Counted from the first letter of the stretch, positions 1 to 12,541 are shown. The stretch: DNA of 64,000 nucleotides from Histoplasma ohiense (GCA_017607445.1 JAEVHH010000007.1:496001-560000), one strand, 5' to 3'. The notes: generated by a model from the sequence alone, not told the origin. Numbers and translations are program-made.

Positions 1-448
1 GGTGTGGAACTGGTTAAAAAATACGCAGGATATTGGTCTGCGGCAATGACTCTGGGATCAGGCAGGGCATGTTGAAAAAATAATTGTCTCCAGGACTTTC
101 CTCCTCCTTATATATACAATAACAGTATTGCTGGTCCGCCCTTGCCATGCGTGGTTGCATGGCATCATTGGGAATGAAAGCGCTACCAAAAACTAAAAAG
201 GAAATCACACAGAGAGATTCCAAGCCGCCGAAGATTGCCCGTTTCAGAAGGCATCGACGGGCAACGAACAGTTGGCTCAGTTGGCCAAATAAAACAGCGG
301 CGGCGGTGGGAGCAACAATAGATAACTGTAGGAATCAAAATAAGATAAAAATGGGAAGGGAGAAAAAGATCAAGAAGTCAAAAGGTAAATTAATAAAACA
401 TATCACGAAAGTCAAAAAAAAAATGGTCCACCCAAACGAAAATCACAC
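1..448. other. Window edge, no gene seen
   Basis: No coding region is convincing here. Two short open frames overlap on opposite strands and neither shows family resemblance. The segment lies just downstream (3' side) of the minus-strand Myb-like gene and probably holds its 3' UTR. Confidence 0.4.
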
Positions 449-1798
449 TCAACACCTCCACCCCTCATGAATCCCCCTCCTCACCATCCGGCCCCTACCG
501 CGCCGCAAGCCGACATTACCCTCGCCCACCAGCGCGCGCCACCGCCGGCCCACGCTATCGTGATCCTTGCCCATGCGGCGCGCGCACTCGTTCCAGTCGC
601 GCTTCGACAGCTTCAGCTTCTCCAGCACAAGAGCCACGAGCCGTTTGTCGTCGGCGCTTGTCCAGTCGGTGGAGGGGAGGGGAGGGTGCGGGTGCGGGTG
701 CGTGTGAGGAGCTGTAAGTGTTGTGCTGGCTGTAGTTGTATGTATAGACGTAGCAGTACCACTAGCAGGTGTTGTGGTTGTGGAAGGAGAGGGGAAAGCT
801 GAGATATCGTCACCGTCATCGTCATCGTCAGCAGCAGCGCACAGTCGCTCGATCCGTGCATGGCACCCACACCCCCCATCATCCACGGCGCAGGCGCACT
901 TTCGTCTACTTGCTTCTGGCGAGAGCGATTGCACCTGCGTCAGCGACCGCGATCGCGATCGCAATCGTGTCGACACTGGCCCATGGCTCTCACTCTCATC
1001 CACACCCACATCCACACCCACACCCACACCCGAATCTCCCTTCTCCTCCTCTTCCCGCAATGCCTCCAATGCTCTAAAATCCGCCCTCCTCAGACCCAGT
1101 GGTAAGTCCTCATCCTCCTCCTCAGATAGCATGCGCCGCCGTCTTTTTGGCGTCGAAAACCCAAACCTCCACGCATCCCCATCATTCCCTCCAACAGCAC
1201 CACCAGCACCAGCACCAGCACCAGCACCAGCACCAGCACCAGCACCAGCACCCTCCTCCCCCTCCCCATCCTCATAAACATCCCTCCGCCGCTTATTAGC
1301 CCTCCGCGCCGCCGCCGCCGCCGCCACCACATGCTTCTTCTTCTTCTTCACGACCTTCTGCGGCCGCACCCGCGAGGCTTCAGAACACAGCTGCTGCTGT
1401 TGTTGTTGTTGCTGCTGCGACGGGCGCACGACATGTAGCGGGCTCTGGAGACGCTGCTGCTGATGTAGTTGCAGTTGCGGAGATGACAGTTTTGCGGCGC
1501 CGCGCCGCGACGACGGAGAGGGCGAAGGGACAGGCGAGGAGTTCAGGAGGGACTGCAGGGTGCGACAGGTGCCCAGGAGACTGTTGCTGGTGATGAAGCT
1601 GAGGCCATCGGAGGGGTGGGCGGAGGGAGGAGTAGTGGGGAAAAGGGAGCGCGGACGTGGGGGATGTTGAGGGTGGTATTGGTATTGGTTGTGGTTGTTG
1701 TGATTATTGTTGTGTTGGCGCGAGTCGCAGGAGAGGGCTGAGGGGAGGAGCATGGTGAGGTTGAGGCGCGTGGAATTTTTTTTTTTTTTCTTTTGCAA
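449..1798 (-). CDS. Myb/SANT-like DNA-binding protein, hypothetical
   Basis: Single-exon gene of up to 449 codons. The Met at 1753 (start MLLPSALS) may be the true start, because the upstream residues are a lysine run coming from a poly-T/C tract. The N-terminal three quarters are low complexity: His/Asn/Pro-rich, a poly-Gln run, basic KKKKK and AAAARRANKRRR patches (probable nuclear localisation), and a Gly-Ala repeat encoded by a CACCAG tandem at about 1200-1250. The only folded-looking part is residues 376-425, where a spaced W...L..LV...W..CA..MG....V..RW pattern fits a single Myb/SANT helix-turn-helix. I infer a chromatin or transcription role; the target is unknown. Long GC-rich open frames on the plus strand here are shadows. 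The Myb call rests on residue pattern alone. Confidence 0.7.
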   Translation of the reverse strand: MQKKKKKNSTRLNLTMLLPSALSCDSRQHNNNHNNHNQYQYHPQHPPRPRSLFPTTPPSAHPSDGLSFITSNSLLGTCRTLQSLLNSSPVPSPSPSSRRGAAKLSSPQLQLHQQQRLQSPLHVVRPSQQQQQQQQQLCSEASRVRPQKVVKKKKKHVVAAAAAARRANKRRRDVYEDGEGEEGAGAGAGAGAGAGAGAGGAVGGNDGDAWRFGFSTPKRRRRMLSEEEDEDLPLGLRRADFRALEALREEEEKGDSGVGVGVDVGVDESESHGPVSTRLRSRSRSLTQVQSLSPEASRRKCACAVDDGGCGCHARIERLCAAADDDDDGDDISAFPSPSTTTTPASGTATSIHTTTASTTLTAPHTHPHPHPPLPSTDWTSADDKRLVALVLEKLKLSKRDWNECARRMGKDHDSVGRRWRALVGEGNVGLRRGRGRMVRRGIHEGWRC

Positions 1799-3262
1799 TT
1801 TGATAGGAGAATATTTGATTGAATTGCACTAGGGAGTGCTTCTGTAATATTTTTTTTGTTTATTTAATAAAAAGGGCTCGTTCGACGAGGCTTGTTGTGG
1901 TTGTGGGTATATTTATTAGGACGAGCGACAAAACAAAAACAGGCAGCCACGCACTGGCGGTTGCGCCGGGTCAGATTCCGGATGGAAACGGGGTGAAACG
2001 GGCAGGAGAAATAGGGTGCAACGATGGAAGTTGGCTATGCGCTTCAGACGGACGATGGCAGAAGGCAGTGCGACAGCTGGGTGTGGAGGGGAGCGGGCGA
2101 GAAGGAGTTGGTGGAGGGTTGGATTGGAGGGAAGAAAAGGGCGTGGATGGATGAGCAGGATGGTTGGCGGGTTAGTCAGACGGGAAAGTGGGAAGAAAAA
2201 GGAAAAACGACAGAAACGACAGCCGTCGAGACCCTTGGGGGGTGGGAGCAGCCGGAGGACCGTTGGGCAGGGTGCAGGGGGAAAGGGCCAGGGGCAGGAC
2301 TGCAGCAGGACAGTGGGCAGGACAGTGGGCAGGACAGTGGGGGCACAGTGGTCACGCAAATCGCCGGGCCAGGGGCGGTGGCGGCGGGCTAACCGGCTCC
2401 AGGCAGGGCCCAACGGGGGCACGGCGAGGATTCTTCCACGCTAACAGGACGCCGTTCTCTCCTGTGGTTCCGCACTCTGCGGCAAAGGAGAATGAAGGGA
2501 GAAGAAACCCAGTTTTGCTGCGAGAATCAAGAACCGCCGTTCGCGGGCCTTGGTTTGACTTTTGCTTTGACTTTGCCGTGCCCTGTTCGGATCCAGTTCC
2601 CAGCAGTGTGGTAGATTCCGGCTGGGTGGGCCGTTTCCTTTTGCTTTTCCTCTGGCTTGAACCGTTATCCGCAGGACGCTGTGCCCGGGTTGAAACTTGA
2701 CTAGTCACTCTCCAACAATATCTAATACTAGGTTGAAACTCTACACAAAGGGTTCAATGGCAATGATGGAGTTAAATGCTTATCACTTATGAGCATAACT
2801 AGATTGCAAACCAATTTTGGTGACAAACAGCATCATCTTCGATGATATAATAACTGGCTGCCATAACTACTAGTAGTGAAAACGAGCATCTCTGCACCGT
2901 GGAGGCCAAAAGGCACTTCGGGTTGGGATGTGATATATTGCTGACCTCCTGGACCACATCTCACACTAGAAACACCAATGGCTTGTGGTCAGAGAATGTA
3001 CGCGATGATAGATATAAATCTCGGAAGCAAGTCTGCCACTAACCTTTTTGAGTGACAGCATTCAGGAATTTCATTGTGTTTTCTTTCTCTTGTCTCTCTG
3101 GCTTTATGGTTATTATGCTGTACTTTTGTGTCATGTTACCGCGAGGCAATCATGGGTGGAATTAACGGACCTTCTGTAAAACATGCAGTCTTCTGCGGGA
3201 GGCTTTACCACTACGCCAAAAAGGATCAATCATTAGGGTAGCCACCTATTCCTCAAGAGAGG

Positions 3263-3330
<68 letters not shown>

Positions 3331-6300
3331 GTTATGCATTCTTCACCCCTCCCCTTGTCCACCACCAAATCTACGTCCAATCTCGCAGTAAGACCTAATG
3401 CTTGGCTCCCTTGAAATTTCCTGGAAAGTTGAAATCATAAACAGAAAGCAGACACTTCTTTTCATACGGAGTAATGCATATATCGTTACCATGCCGGAAG
3501 GAGTGATCATACAAGACCCATTCCGGCCGGCAGTCAGCCACTTCTCACCCTGTAGCACAGCAAGAAAGTCTTCAGAGTCTCAATTACAATGAAAATTTAA
3601 TAAATTATATTGTAAATTATTTTCTGGACGCCCGGAGCATGTACGAGCAGTTTCCATATCAGTATCCAGGGGGGGGAAATTGCACCGTTTGCAAAATCAA
3701 TGAATGACCTTCAAACAGCCATTGTCCACAAGGAATGTTGCCGAGTTTGATGTCCTGGTGGAATGATTTTGCAATGATAACTAGATGAAGCAGAATGTAT
3801 CAACCAAGCAACTGGATGCATTGAACGCGAAAATGTTGAGATGGCATCGCATGGCTTTGGGTGGAAGTCAAGAGATCACCTTGCGTGGCATAAGCCGATT
3901 TTATCGCAATCCCAAGGTGCTTGATGATCATCAGCCTCCATGGTGACCCAGGTGTGTGTTCGTATATCTCTCCCTTGAGCCGGACAAGGTCACGAAAGAC
4001 CTTGTTTGTAGCAGGAATGGCCAGGAAAAATGTTTCAGGCGTTTAATCACCTGGGAATCATTGATTTGATGAATTTCTCCAAATCAATCGATTGCTATAC
4101 AGCCTGGTCGCTTCTTTGCAATGATTGGGGATAGGGCAAGGTTGACGTTCACCACAGCAAGCACCCACAGGAAGGAGGACCGGCTCACAGCGATCAATTT
4201 CAGCAAAACAACACGGAGAAGGAAGAATAAAGAGTTCGTCTTTCTTCGTATCATGTTTGGTGTCGCTCGCTGCAGAGCGGGGCAATGACAATGAATGGCT
4301 GGTTGAATTTCTCAGCTGCATGTCTCTCTCTATCTATCTACCCCTTACTCTGTGACACAAAAAGTAGAGTCCGCTGCAGGAGGGACATTCCAGGAACCAA
4401 ACCCTTCAAGACTGTTTCTTTTTTCTTGTCATAATCCACCCACACACGCAACCGGAAGTTTCAGGCTTTCCCGCGTTTGGCTGCTTCTCTGCCGTTCTTC
4501 TGCTCAGGCACATCACATCTTTCTCATCTTTCACTCTGCTCCATTCTCTTGTCCCCCTGAGTATCCTTGTTACGAGGAGAAGCATTCAATGATCACGCCC
4601 AGATGGCCAGTCTATTAGTGGCCAATTGGCAAGATTCCTTCCTGTCTGGCTTCCCGGCCACCGTCACTAAATTAATCAACGTTCGATGTAATGCCAGGCT
4701 CATATTCGCAATTTGCTGGATATGAACTCCCATCCGCAGCGAGAGAATGCGTGAGGTTCATTAGTTAAAGTTATTATTTGATCTGGAATTTTCTTTTATT
4801 TCAATTTTTTTTTCCCCCTCTCCCGCTACTGCAAAAAAAAAAAAGGGGTCCGCACCAAGTGGATCCGTTCCATCCTGAAGAATTCGAAAACCTGCTGATG
4901 GAATAGCCCAGATTTACCCGATCTGATAACATGCGGCCCCATCATGCTTGAACTGGCGGGCAATAATATTCAGTATTAAGACAGATTATGGCTGGGTTAC
5001 TCCTCTGATCTATATATATATATATATATCTATCTATTTAAATAACATTACGTGTGGATAAAAAACTACAGTTTAGCACTTACTGATGACAACCATCAAC
5101 CCTCTCATGAACGGAGGGATACTCATCTGTCATTCGAGACCTGCCTAGCTGGCCTTCTTCTTCTTCTTCTTCTTCTTGCTGGACACCAATCCAGCCTGAG
5201 AATTGATAGATCAACTCAACTCAAGCATCGTTCCAATTCTAGAACCCCCCGGTTGGGCATCTTGAACATTGCAATGCCCAGAGCTCTTGAAAAAATGCCT
5301 TTTCCATCCTTCCCATCCCTGGCTGCACATTCTCCCCCTATCCTATCCGTCCGTCCACCATTCCAGACCAAGCCTCTCAACTCCTTTTTTTTTTTTTGGG
5401 GGGAGAAGGGCCTCGCATTGACTAATCTAATTAAACCTGCTAAGCGCCAGCCACCTTCACCCGCCAGCCCTCTATCGCCAACGAGAAGACGAGATGGACA
5501 CGACACCAACCACAACAACATCAGCTTGAAATTAAAATTAGTTAGAAATACAACACAAATTGATCTCTCAAGAATCCAAACCCCCTGAAGTGGCGCGTTT
5601 GTTTCGCGTCTGTGGCGTCGCGTGGCTGCGTGTTGCGTGGTTGGCGCGACGGGTTCGTGTTCCTTTCGCGTTGGCGCCACCACGTGTCGGCCTGGCCAAT
5701 CATTTGGTCTTCTTCTCTTCTTCTCTTCTTCGAGATTGCTTGCATCGATGGAAATGCTGATGCGGCACCAAAGACAACCCCCCTGAGAGGAGCCGATCTG
5801 GGAAAAGTGGATGAGAAAAGTGGAGAGAGCGAGAGATCTTTTTGCTCTCATATTCTTTCTTTTAACTTGGCGCCATACAGGTGGCCCCACCCATGGCCAA
5901 TTTTTTCCTTTTCCTTTTTTTCTTGGAGATTTGATTGAAGGCGCTACTGACGTCCGTCTGTACACGTTGAAAAGCTCTACCTACACTCATCTTCATCTTC
6001 ATCTGTAGCAAACCACCTTATCAAGTCAAAGAACAAGGCCAGAAACGGGGCCACCAAAAGCAACTATTGCATCACCAGCAGCCGGAGCAGCAAAATTCCG
6101 AAACCAAGCTTCAGCCCGATTACGCCTGTCCCGCCTGCATGCGCCATTGGCCAGACCCCTCTCTCCCCATTTTCGCCACGAAACTACATAAAACATGCGG
6201 GGTTCACCCTCAGCTGCAGGCAAAATGGGAAACCGGCCAGCCTGCATTTTGCGCAGTGTTGCTATATGCAGTGGCAGCTGGCCTGGGCCGACCTAGCTAC

Positions 6301-7891
6301 CTAGGAACCTGGAGTTCCCCGGGCCTGTGCTGCCCCTCAGGGTTTTTGTTATCCCCCACCTCTTCTTCCATCGAGGAGCTGATAAACACGTATATGCGCA
6401 GTACAGGTCCAGGTCCATGCCCATGTCCATGTCTATATCCCCCGCATCCAATGTCGGACATGGGCACCCACATCGCGTGCAACTTGTCTCCTGTCTCCTG
6501 TCTCCTGCCTACCTACATACCAAATGTATCATGTGGGCCTACAAAAACATACCCCCCGTAAAGGAACCATCCATTCTTGGCCGTTGAAAAAAACCTGGTT
6601 GATTTTTTTTTTTCTAGGCCCTCCCCCCGGGTGTGAGTTAACGTGTGCGCATACACCCTTCTCTGATTCTGATTGTGCATGGCGCGAAAGGGGGGGAAAC
6701 GGTGGTCGAGCTGGTTAGCATGCGGAGAGAAATTGACACGGAAACGAGGTCTAGCTCAGCCTGTGCAGTTGAGAAGGGGCCCCGGGGTGTGTGCATGAAC
6801 TGGCTGAGAGGACCGGGTGTCCTTCGCCCGTCTCCGTTCTTCCTTTTGCAGCTGGGGCCCCGGTGGCTAGACGTCTGTCTGTCTTCCTGTTTCTTCCTTC
6901 TCTTCACGCCGTGGAGGACGCGGTGTGGTGGAAAGATGAGATGTGCTTCCGGGACCCCGTTTCCGTTTTTCTTCACCTTGGGTAGACATGTGGGACGTCT
7001 GTTGATATTCCAGGGCCCAAGTCGGCGTTATGGATGATAGTCTAAAGGGTCAACATGAATGATTGTGAAAAACAAATGAATGGATGGATGAATGAATAAG
7101 AAAAGGTAAGGTTGGCTTTTCCCCATGAACGCGCTCCCTCCCCCCTTCCTCCACTTCATCAATCTGTTATGGTTTTTACTGGCAAATTTTCGTCGCTGTT
7201 TTTCTTTCATTTGTATTTAAACCACACCCCCCATTCTCTCTCTCTCTCTCTTGCGTGTACCATACATAATCTGATCATCTATTATAATGTATTATAGGAT
7301 GTCTTCCTCGCTAACTAATTGAACTACCATTATAATCATTGTATAAAACCCCGTACAGTACGTAAGTCGCCATTTGTTTCTTTTGGCAGATTCCCCCTTC
7401 ACGACATGTGGCGGCCCCCCCCTTCTCCTTTCATTATATTATATTAGGTATGTCAAATCACGAAAAACGACGCAAGGTGAAATGAGAAATAGACATAGAC
7501 GCGCATGAAAAGAGGCAAAAAAACATCATACAAGCAAAGAAAAAAAAACAAAAAACAAAAAACAAAAAACAAAAACAAAAACAAAAACTCTCGACAGCCC
7601 CCCCACAGGTTGTTTACCCGTCGTCATCCATCCCCCACAATCCACACCGTTGTCCATTGCCCATGACATCAAATTCTCCCAGCTGCCAGATCGATTACAG
7701 AAACACCTATCCTTCTCCATCCCCCAATCCTCCCAGAACATCCTAAGTAATGATATCTAATATGTGAACAAACCATAAGAAAATAAGAAAATAAAAAAAG
7801 AGGTCGAAAAAAAAAAAGAAAAGAAAAGAAAAAGAAAAAGAAGTACTTGGAACCCACCATTCAGAGCGGTTACCGAGCCGCCCGTCTTCCG
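1799..7891. other. 6-kb non-coding region upstream of the Myb-like gene
   Basis: Nothing here looks like a conserved protein. The longest frame (5216-5965, minus) is Lys/Arg-rich and of biased composition. The region contains a short tandem (about 2308-2346, unit GGGCAGGACAGT), a TA/TG microsatellite inside a dispersed repeat (3176-3347), a TTC run (5155-5177), several poly-A and poly-T tracts, and CT-rich runs typical of fungal promoters. It is upstream of the Myb-like gene (minus) and downstream of the kinase gene (minus). It may therefore be a long promoter or 5' leader, or hold unseen non-coding RNA. Confidence 0.5.
3176..3347 (-). repeat. Dispersed repeat copy 1, tRNA/SINE-like, with TA/TG microsatellite
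   Basis: About 95 bp from 3176 matches 35698 onward closely (shared blocks GTAAAACATGCA, CTACGCCAAAA, GGATCAATC and CACCTATTCCTC). Both copies are then followed by an alternating TA/TG tract and by TATGCAT..TTCACMC. On the minus strand the core reads TGGCGTAGTGGTAAAGCC, which resembles a tRNA D-arm / pol III A box. No clear B box follows, so this is at best a tRNA-derived SINE relic. Confidence 0.55.
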
Positions 7892-10800
7892 TCACCACTC
7901 CCCATACACAACCCTTTTCTTCTTCCCGGAAATCCGATCATCGATCTCCTCGTACACTTCGTCCTCTTCTCCTTCCCCTGCTCCTCCGCCTCCGCCTCCG
8001 CTGTCCTCTAGGAAGTCATATATGCTTCGTTTGGCCCCATTGCGCTTCCTCGGACTACGCTGCCGCGGCCGCGGAGGTGACGAAGAGGGTTGGTTTTTCT
8101 TATAATAATCATCATCACACTCATCACCATCACCATCGCCACCTCCACTGTTATTCCCATCCAGAGCAGGAGTGGTAACCTTCCCGCTTCCCCCAGAAGA
8201 AATCTCGCTGAAGCGGATTTCTCGCGCGAGACTCACGAAAGTGCGCACCTTCTGATCTGGGGGTTTCATGCCCCTGGCCACTGGTCTCCGGTTGTCGTTT
8301 GGATGGCTGTGAGTGATGGGTATAGGCATGCGGGTGGGCGTGAAGCCGTTGGGTCCCGTTTTCAATGGCTGGAAGTACGGTGTATGCGCCGACTGTGGAA
8401 GGGGTGGGCGTGGTTGTGACTCCGTCGTCTTTGCGCCGCGAGTTAGGACTGAGATGGGTTCCGGTAGCTGGTGGTATTGTCTCTGCTTGTGTTTCTGCTG
8501 CTGCTGCTGCTGCTGCTGCTCAGGCTCGGAGGGTTGTTTGGGTTCTTCGATCCATGCATTTGGGCTGAAAGGCATGCGCAGGCGCAATCCGTTCATTTCT
8601 TCCACGGTGCCAGTGCTGTTATCATCGTAATTGCGACTTGGCGGATTGGAGCTGCTTTTCTTCGACGTTGTAGAGTCCATCGCTTGCGCTTCTTTTGCAT
8701 TTGCACCCACTTCCCCTACCCCAGTCCCGGCCCCGCCCTCAACTTCATTTTCATCTTCTTCTCCCATCTCCGAAGATGAGGAAGTTGGCGTTGAGATACG
8801 ATGGGTATCAGCCATTTCCATCTGCGAAAATGTAATTGAACCGACACGCTGCGGCGCCTGTGGCCGGATATCACCACAGGGATAAATCCTCCGTTCTTTT
8901 TTTATATCTACACACTGCAACACCTCCCTCCCCTGCTCTTTCGCTGGGTACTGCCGCGAGTAAAGAATTTCATGAACCTGGTACGGATACGGTTTATACG
9001 GCCATTCCAGCGGCGTGTCGTCCGACTTTTTCCAAAACGTGAGGCTGTTCCTGCTTGCGTGATCATCGATATCCCCCTTGGATATGACCTGGCGCTCTTT
9101 TGGCCTCCATTGCATCGCGGCTCGCCTCGACAAGTCCTCAAACTCCCGTTTATACGCTGGGTTTGTGAACCACTTGTGTGAAACGGCTTGGTCGGCCGTC
9201 ATGCGCACATTTTCGTCGAGGACGAGGAGTTTGCGGACGAAACCCTTCGCGCGTAGTCCGACGCGTTGCCACTCTTTTTCCTGCTCGAGGCTGCTGAGGT
9301 CGCAGTTTCGGGCCATCTTTTGGGAATACTGGCCCGTATCGGGATCGGTGAAGGGTGACCCGCCCGTTAGGAGGACGACTGTGAGACAGCCTAACGACCA
9401 CATATCCACGGCCTTTGTGTATCCTTTTCCTTTGCAGGGGGGTTCTGATTGAGGTACCTCACTGGTTTGCGGGGGGATGTATGTAAGTAAAAATTAATGA
9501 TTTCTCACACTTCATATATCACGTATGCCAGGGGCATCGATATACACTCACGGTGCAGTATATTCAAGTGTCCCGATCGAAGTCTTCATCCGGCTACTCT
9601 CCTTCTCAAGGCGCCGTGCACAGCCAAAATCTGTGAGGACAACACGCGCACCGTCCGAAAGCGATGTCATCAAGACGTTATCAGGTTTGATGTCACGATG
9701 CACAATGTTTTTACCGTGAAGATAGCTTATGGCGGCTGCGACTTGGCGCACTATTACCGCCGCCTCCGAATCAGAGAGGTTAAATTTTTTGTACTCGAGA
9801 AACGAAAATAGGTCTCCTGCGGTAACCAGTTCCTGGAAGATATAACTGTTTTTTGTTTTAGGAAGTCAGCATCACACACCCTTCTCTCTCACCTTCACAG
9901 CCTTAGAAGAAGTTCAAACATACACCGTGTTCTCACCCATGATCACTTGCTCCAGTTTTACGATATTCGGCTATTTGCCTGATCAGTTTTGATCTGTGGG
10001 ATTGCCAAAGCAATTGCCAGGAATCAATGGGAAGTGTGCATACGTGGTCAAGATCTTTCAAGATATCCACTTCCCGCTGATAAATTTCAAGTTTCGCCTC
10101 GATGCCCAAGGTCTCACGTCTCCTATCAGCCCAGTATTTGACTTTCTCCATCTCCTCTTCGACATCAACCTCAGCTGCAGGACGTGGGGCGCGCAATCCA
10201 GTATGCTTCCGCAATTTAATGAAGTAGAGCCGCTTTTTCAAGCCGCCAATGTCAATGATTTTGCAGGCAAGTTGCTTCCTGTATTTTATGCTCACAGCCA
10301 TGTAGACTTTTCCATACGCACCACACCCCAGCAGCCTATTCGATATTATGTATCTGTCTTTGAACCGCTATATTTTATTTTATGTTTTTTTTTTCTTTCA
10401 TTAGTTCTCTCCATTGGTTGTTACGAGCCATATGACCATCCAGGGGTGGCAAATTAAGGGTGGCGGGTAGAAAAAGGGGAAGGGAAGCAAAAACCTTCAT
10501 CTCCTTTCTTTGAGCCTCACTAAAGGCCACCATCTGTGGTGCCTCCCTTGCACGAAACGTGAGGGAAGTGAACGGGCTCAGTTCCACCGTATCCCCGTCA
10601 CTTAGCAGCACCGCAGCATCTTCTCTCTTGGTTATTACCGATTTCCACACACTTCCATACCGAGACAGGTTCTGCGCATACACCAACGGGCCAACCTCGC
10701 CCGGATTCCCATTGTCGAAGATGATAGTGTAGATCCGCAGGTGTTTGCCGGAGATTGACATATCGCCAAAGATCGGCGCGTTACTATATTTAAGCCCAGG

Positions 10801-11152
10801 TAGGGATGGGGATGATCGATCAGTTATATTCAGCAACCAGTATGGGGCCGGGGGGGGATCTATTTTTTGTGGATCATTCGTCTCCAGCCTACCATTTTCT
10901 AGGATTGCGACCGATTATGAGTTCCTCATCTGCGTGAATGTCAATCTCTGCTTGCAAAACATGGCCTTGGTTAGATTAGGTGGAGGAATTGTCTGTCACT
11001 TATGGCACTATCATGAGAAGTCGTTTGGGGATAGTGAGGACTTCAAACGTACGGCCGGCAGGATGCCCATCATTCCACACATGGAGATATCCAACCAGAG
11101 AGGTCGAGTCGGGAGAGGACGGAGATCTACCCGACGCGATAGATGGAGTCAT
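7892..11152 (-). CDS. mek1: FHA-domain Ser/Thr protein kinase, Mek1/Rad53 (Chk2-like) family
   Basis: Seven exons (minus): 11152-11009, 10945-10893, 10783-10495, 10367-10044, 9970-9924, 9845-9552, 9461-7892, giving 906 aa. The FHA core GRNPRKC is at residues 60-66, with S77..H80 of the phosphothreonine-binding site following. The kinase domain begins near 168: glycine loop G176-V183, ATP lysine K198, HRDIKPDN 335-342, DFG 358-360, APE-like APE ending E385. The FHA-then-kinase order is that of checkpoint and meiotic kinases. The DFGCARR motif and long CAMK-type C-lobe favour Mek1 (meiotic interhomolog bias) over Rad53/Cds1, but this is inference. The C-terminal ~400 residues are disordered (Gln, Gly and Glu runs), making the protein much longer than yeast Mek1. 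Introns of 63, 109, 127, 73, 78 and 90 bp all keep phase; the first intron's donor (GTGCCA) is weak. Confidence 0.85.
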
Positions 11153-12541
11153 TATTGTTGCTAGGGGCTGGGAAGCTGGAGTGTGATTGACACCCGCGTT
11201 CGTTCACACTGAGGAAGCGATCCGGGGCAGAGCGACTGATATAAGAAAATAACAAGTTATGATAGAAATAGAAAAGGGGCAGATGTCTGAAAAGAATAGC
11301 TAGAATGATATGCCTTCCGTTCTGTAAAAATAAAATGACAAATGCACGCTTTGGAGGTGTGACCATCATTTTCTAACACAGGATGGAGTTGTTGAAGACC
11401 AGGAGAGAAAGGTGGGCAGGATCACTGTCATGAGAGCGTGCTAGGGAATGAATGCTATCTCGCACTTCACCACTGCGAGATATTCCCACCAAGCCCTTCC
11501 TTGGTCTTGGGTTTTATTTCATATTTGAAATCCACACACCCTTGGTGGTATGGTGCCTTGTATCTTTTGTTTGTTGGTGTCAACCCGTTTTAGATCCCTC
11601 TGCGAGCTTTAACTTTTTGGACACCTTCATATATAACTAGGGGTTAATTATATATAAATAGACAAGCTTTCCAGTTCGATGGTTACTTGCTACTTTAATT
11701 TTATCACAGAGCACTCCCATATAGGACAAAAGGAGGTAAGATTCAGAATATGGCACTCAGATGACTAGCTGACTATTTTCGATTCTGAAATGACTCCTTG
11801 AATAACATCCAACTCCAAAAAAAGGGATTCTACCTCTGGGTGGGAGGCAGAATCTATAACACCCTCTCCCCCCAAAATAGAGCTGGCTGGAGGGGTAGCG
11901 AAGTAAACAGACCCCATAAACCGCTTGCATCGTCAAAGGACTTTGTCTAGCCAGTAGCAAAGCGGGGCTGTATGCATAGTATGTACAGTCCACCCAACCG
12001 CTGCTTGATCAGAGGGACGATGCCAGCAGGGGACATACATGCTGGTTGTAGTGGATGATGATGATGTTCTTTCTCAGTCCAACTCTACTGGCAAAAATAA
12101 GACTTGACCTGTGTGGGTGGTTAATGGTATCGTTAAAAGGATTCATCAAGTTTCTATTTTATGTGTCGCTCATGTATCTGTCCCTGGTGACTATTTGGTG
12201 GAGCTTGGAGGGTGATCTGCTTCGTATGCGGGCAAATTCGCTCTGCGTCATCTGGTATGGGCTGATATATTCATGGGACAGAAGCCTTATCTGTCAGGAT
12301 TAGATTTTTTGAATCATTGGTCCGTGTTATATATCATGCAAACTTTCCGGTATAGAGTTATCTGGAAGAGGATGGAAGGTTGACATGGAAGTTCCGCTAG
12401 ACAATGGCGTTGGAGATAGTTCCTATAATCTTTCCAGATAATCTACTAGATACCATGAAAGAGAGTAAATAGTAGCTCCCGTAGCAGGGATCATGGCTAT
12501 GTTACGAACTGGGAGGTGGTATTAAAATAAATCTACAAACT
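11153..12541. other. Intergenic, no gene seen
   Basis: Lies between the 5' end of the kinase gene and the 3' end of the Vms1-like gene, both on minus. It holds the kinase promoter. A small open frame at 12055-12303 (plus) is hydrophobic but starts in a GATGATGAT repeat and has no recognisable features. Confidence 0.5.

Noticed and set aside
467..1332. Several plus-strand and minus-strand open frames over the Myb-like gene
   Set aside because: Shadows of GC-rich, repetitive coding sequence; products are His/Pro/Val-Leu repeats from the CACCAG tandem.
5216..5965. 249-codon minus-strand open frame in the long intergenic region
   Set aside because: Biased Lys/Arg composition, runs through poly-A/T and TTC repeats, no family motif; overlapping frames on plus are equally long.
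12055..12303. 82-codon hydrophobic plus-strand frame between kinase and Vms1-like genes
   Set aside because: Begins in a GATGATGAT repeat, no signal-peptide or family pattern, no partner exons.
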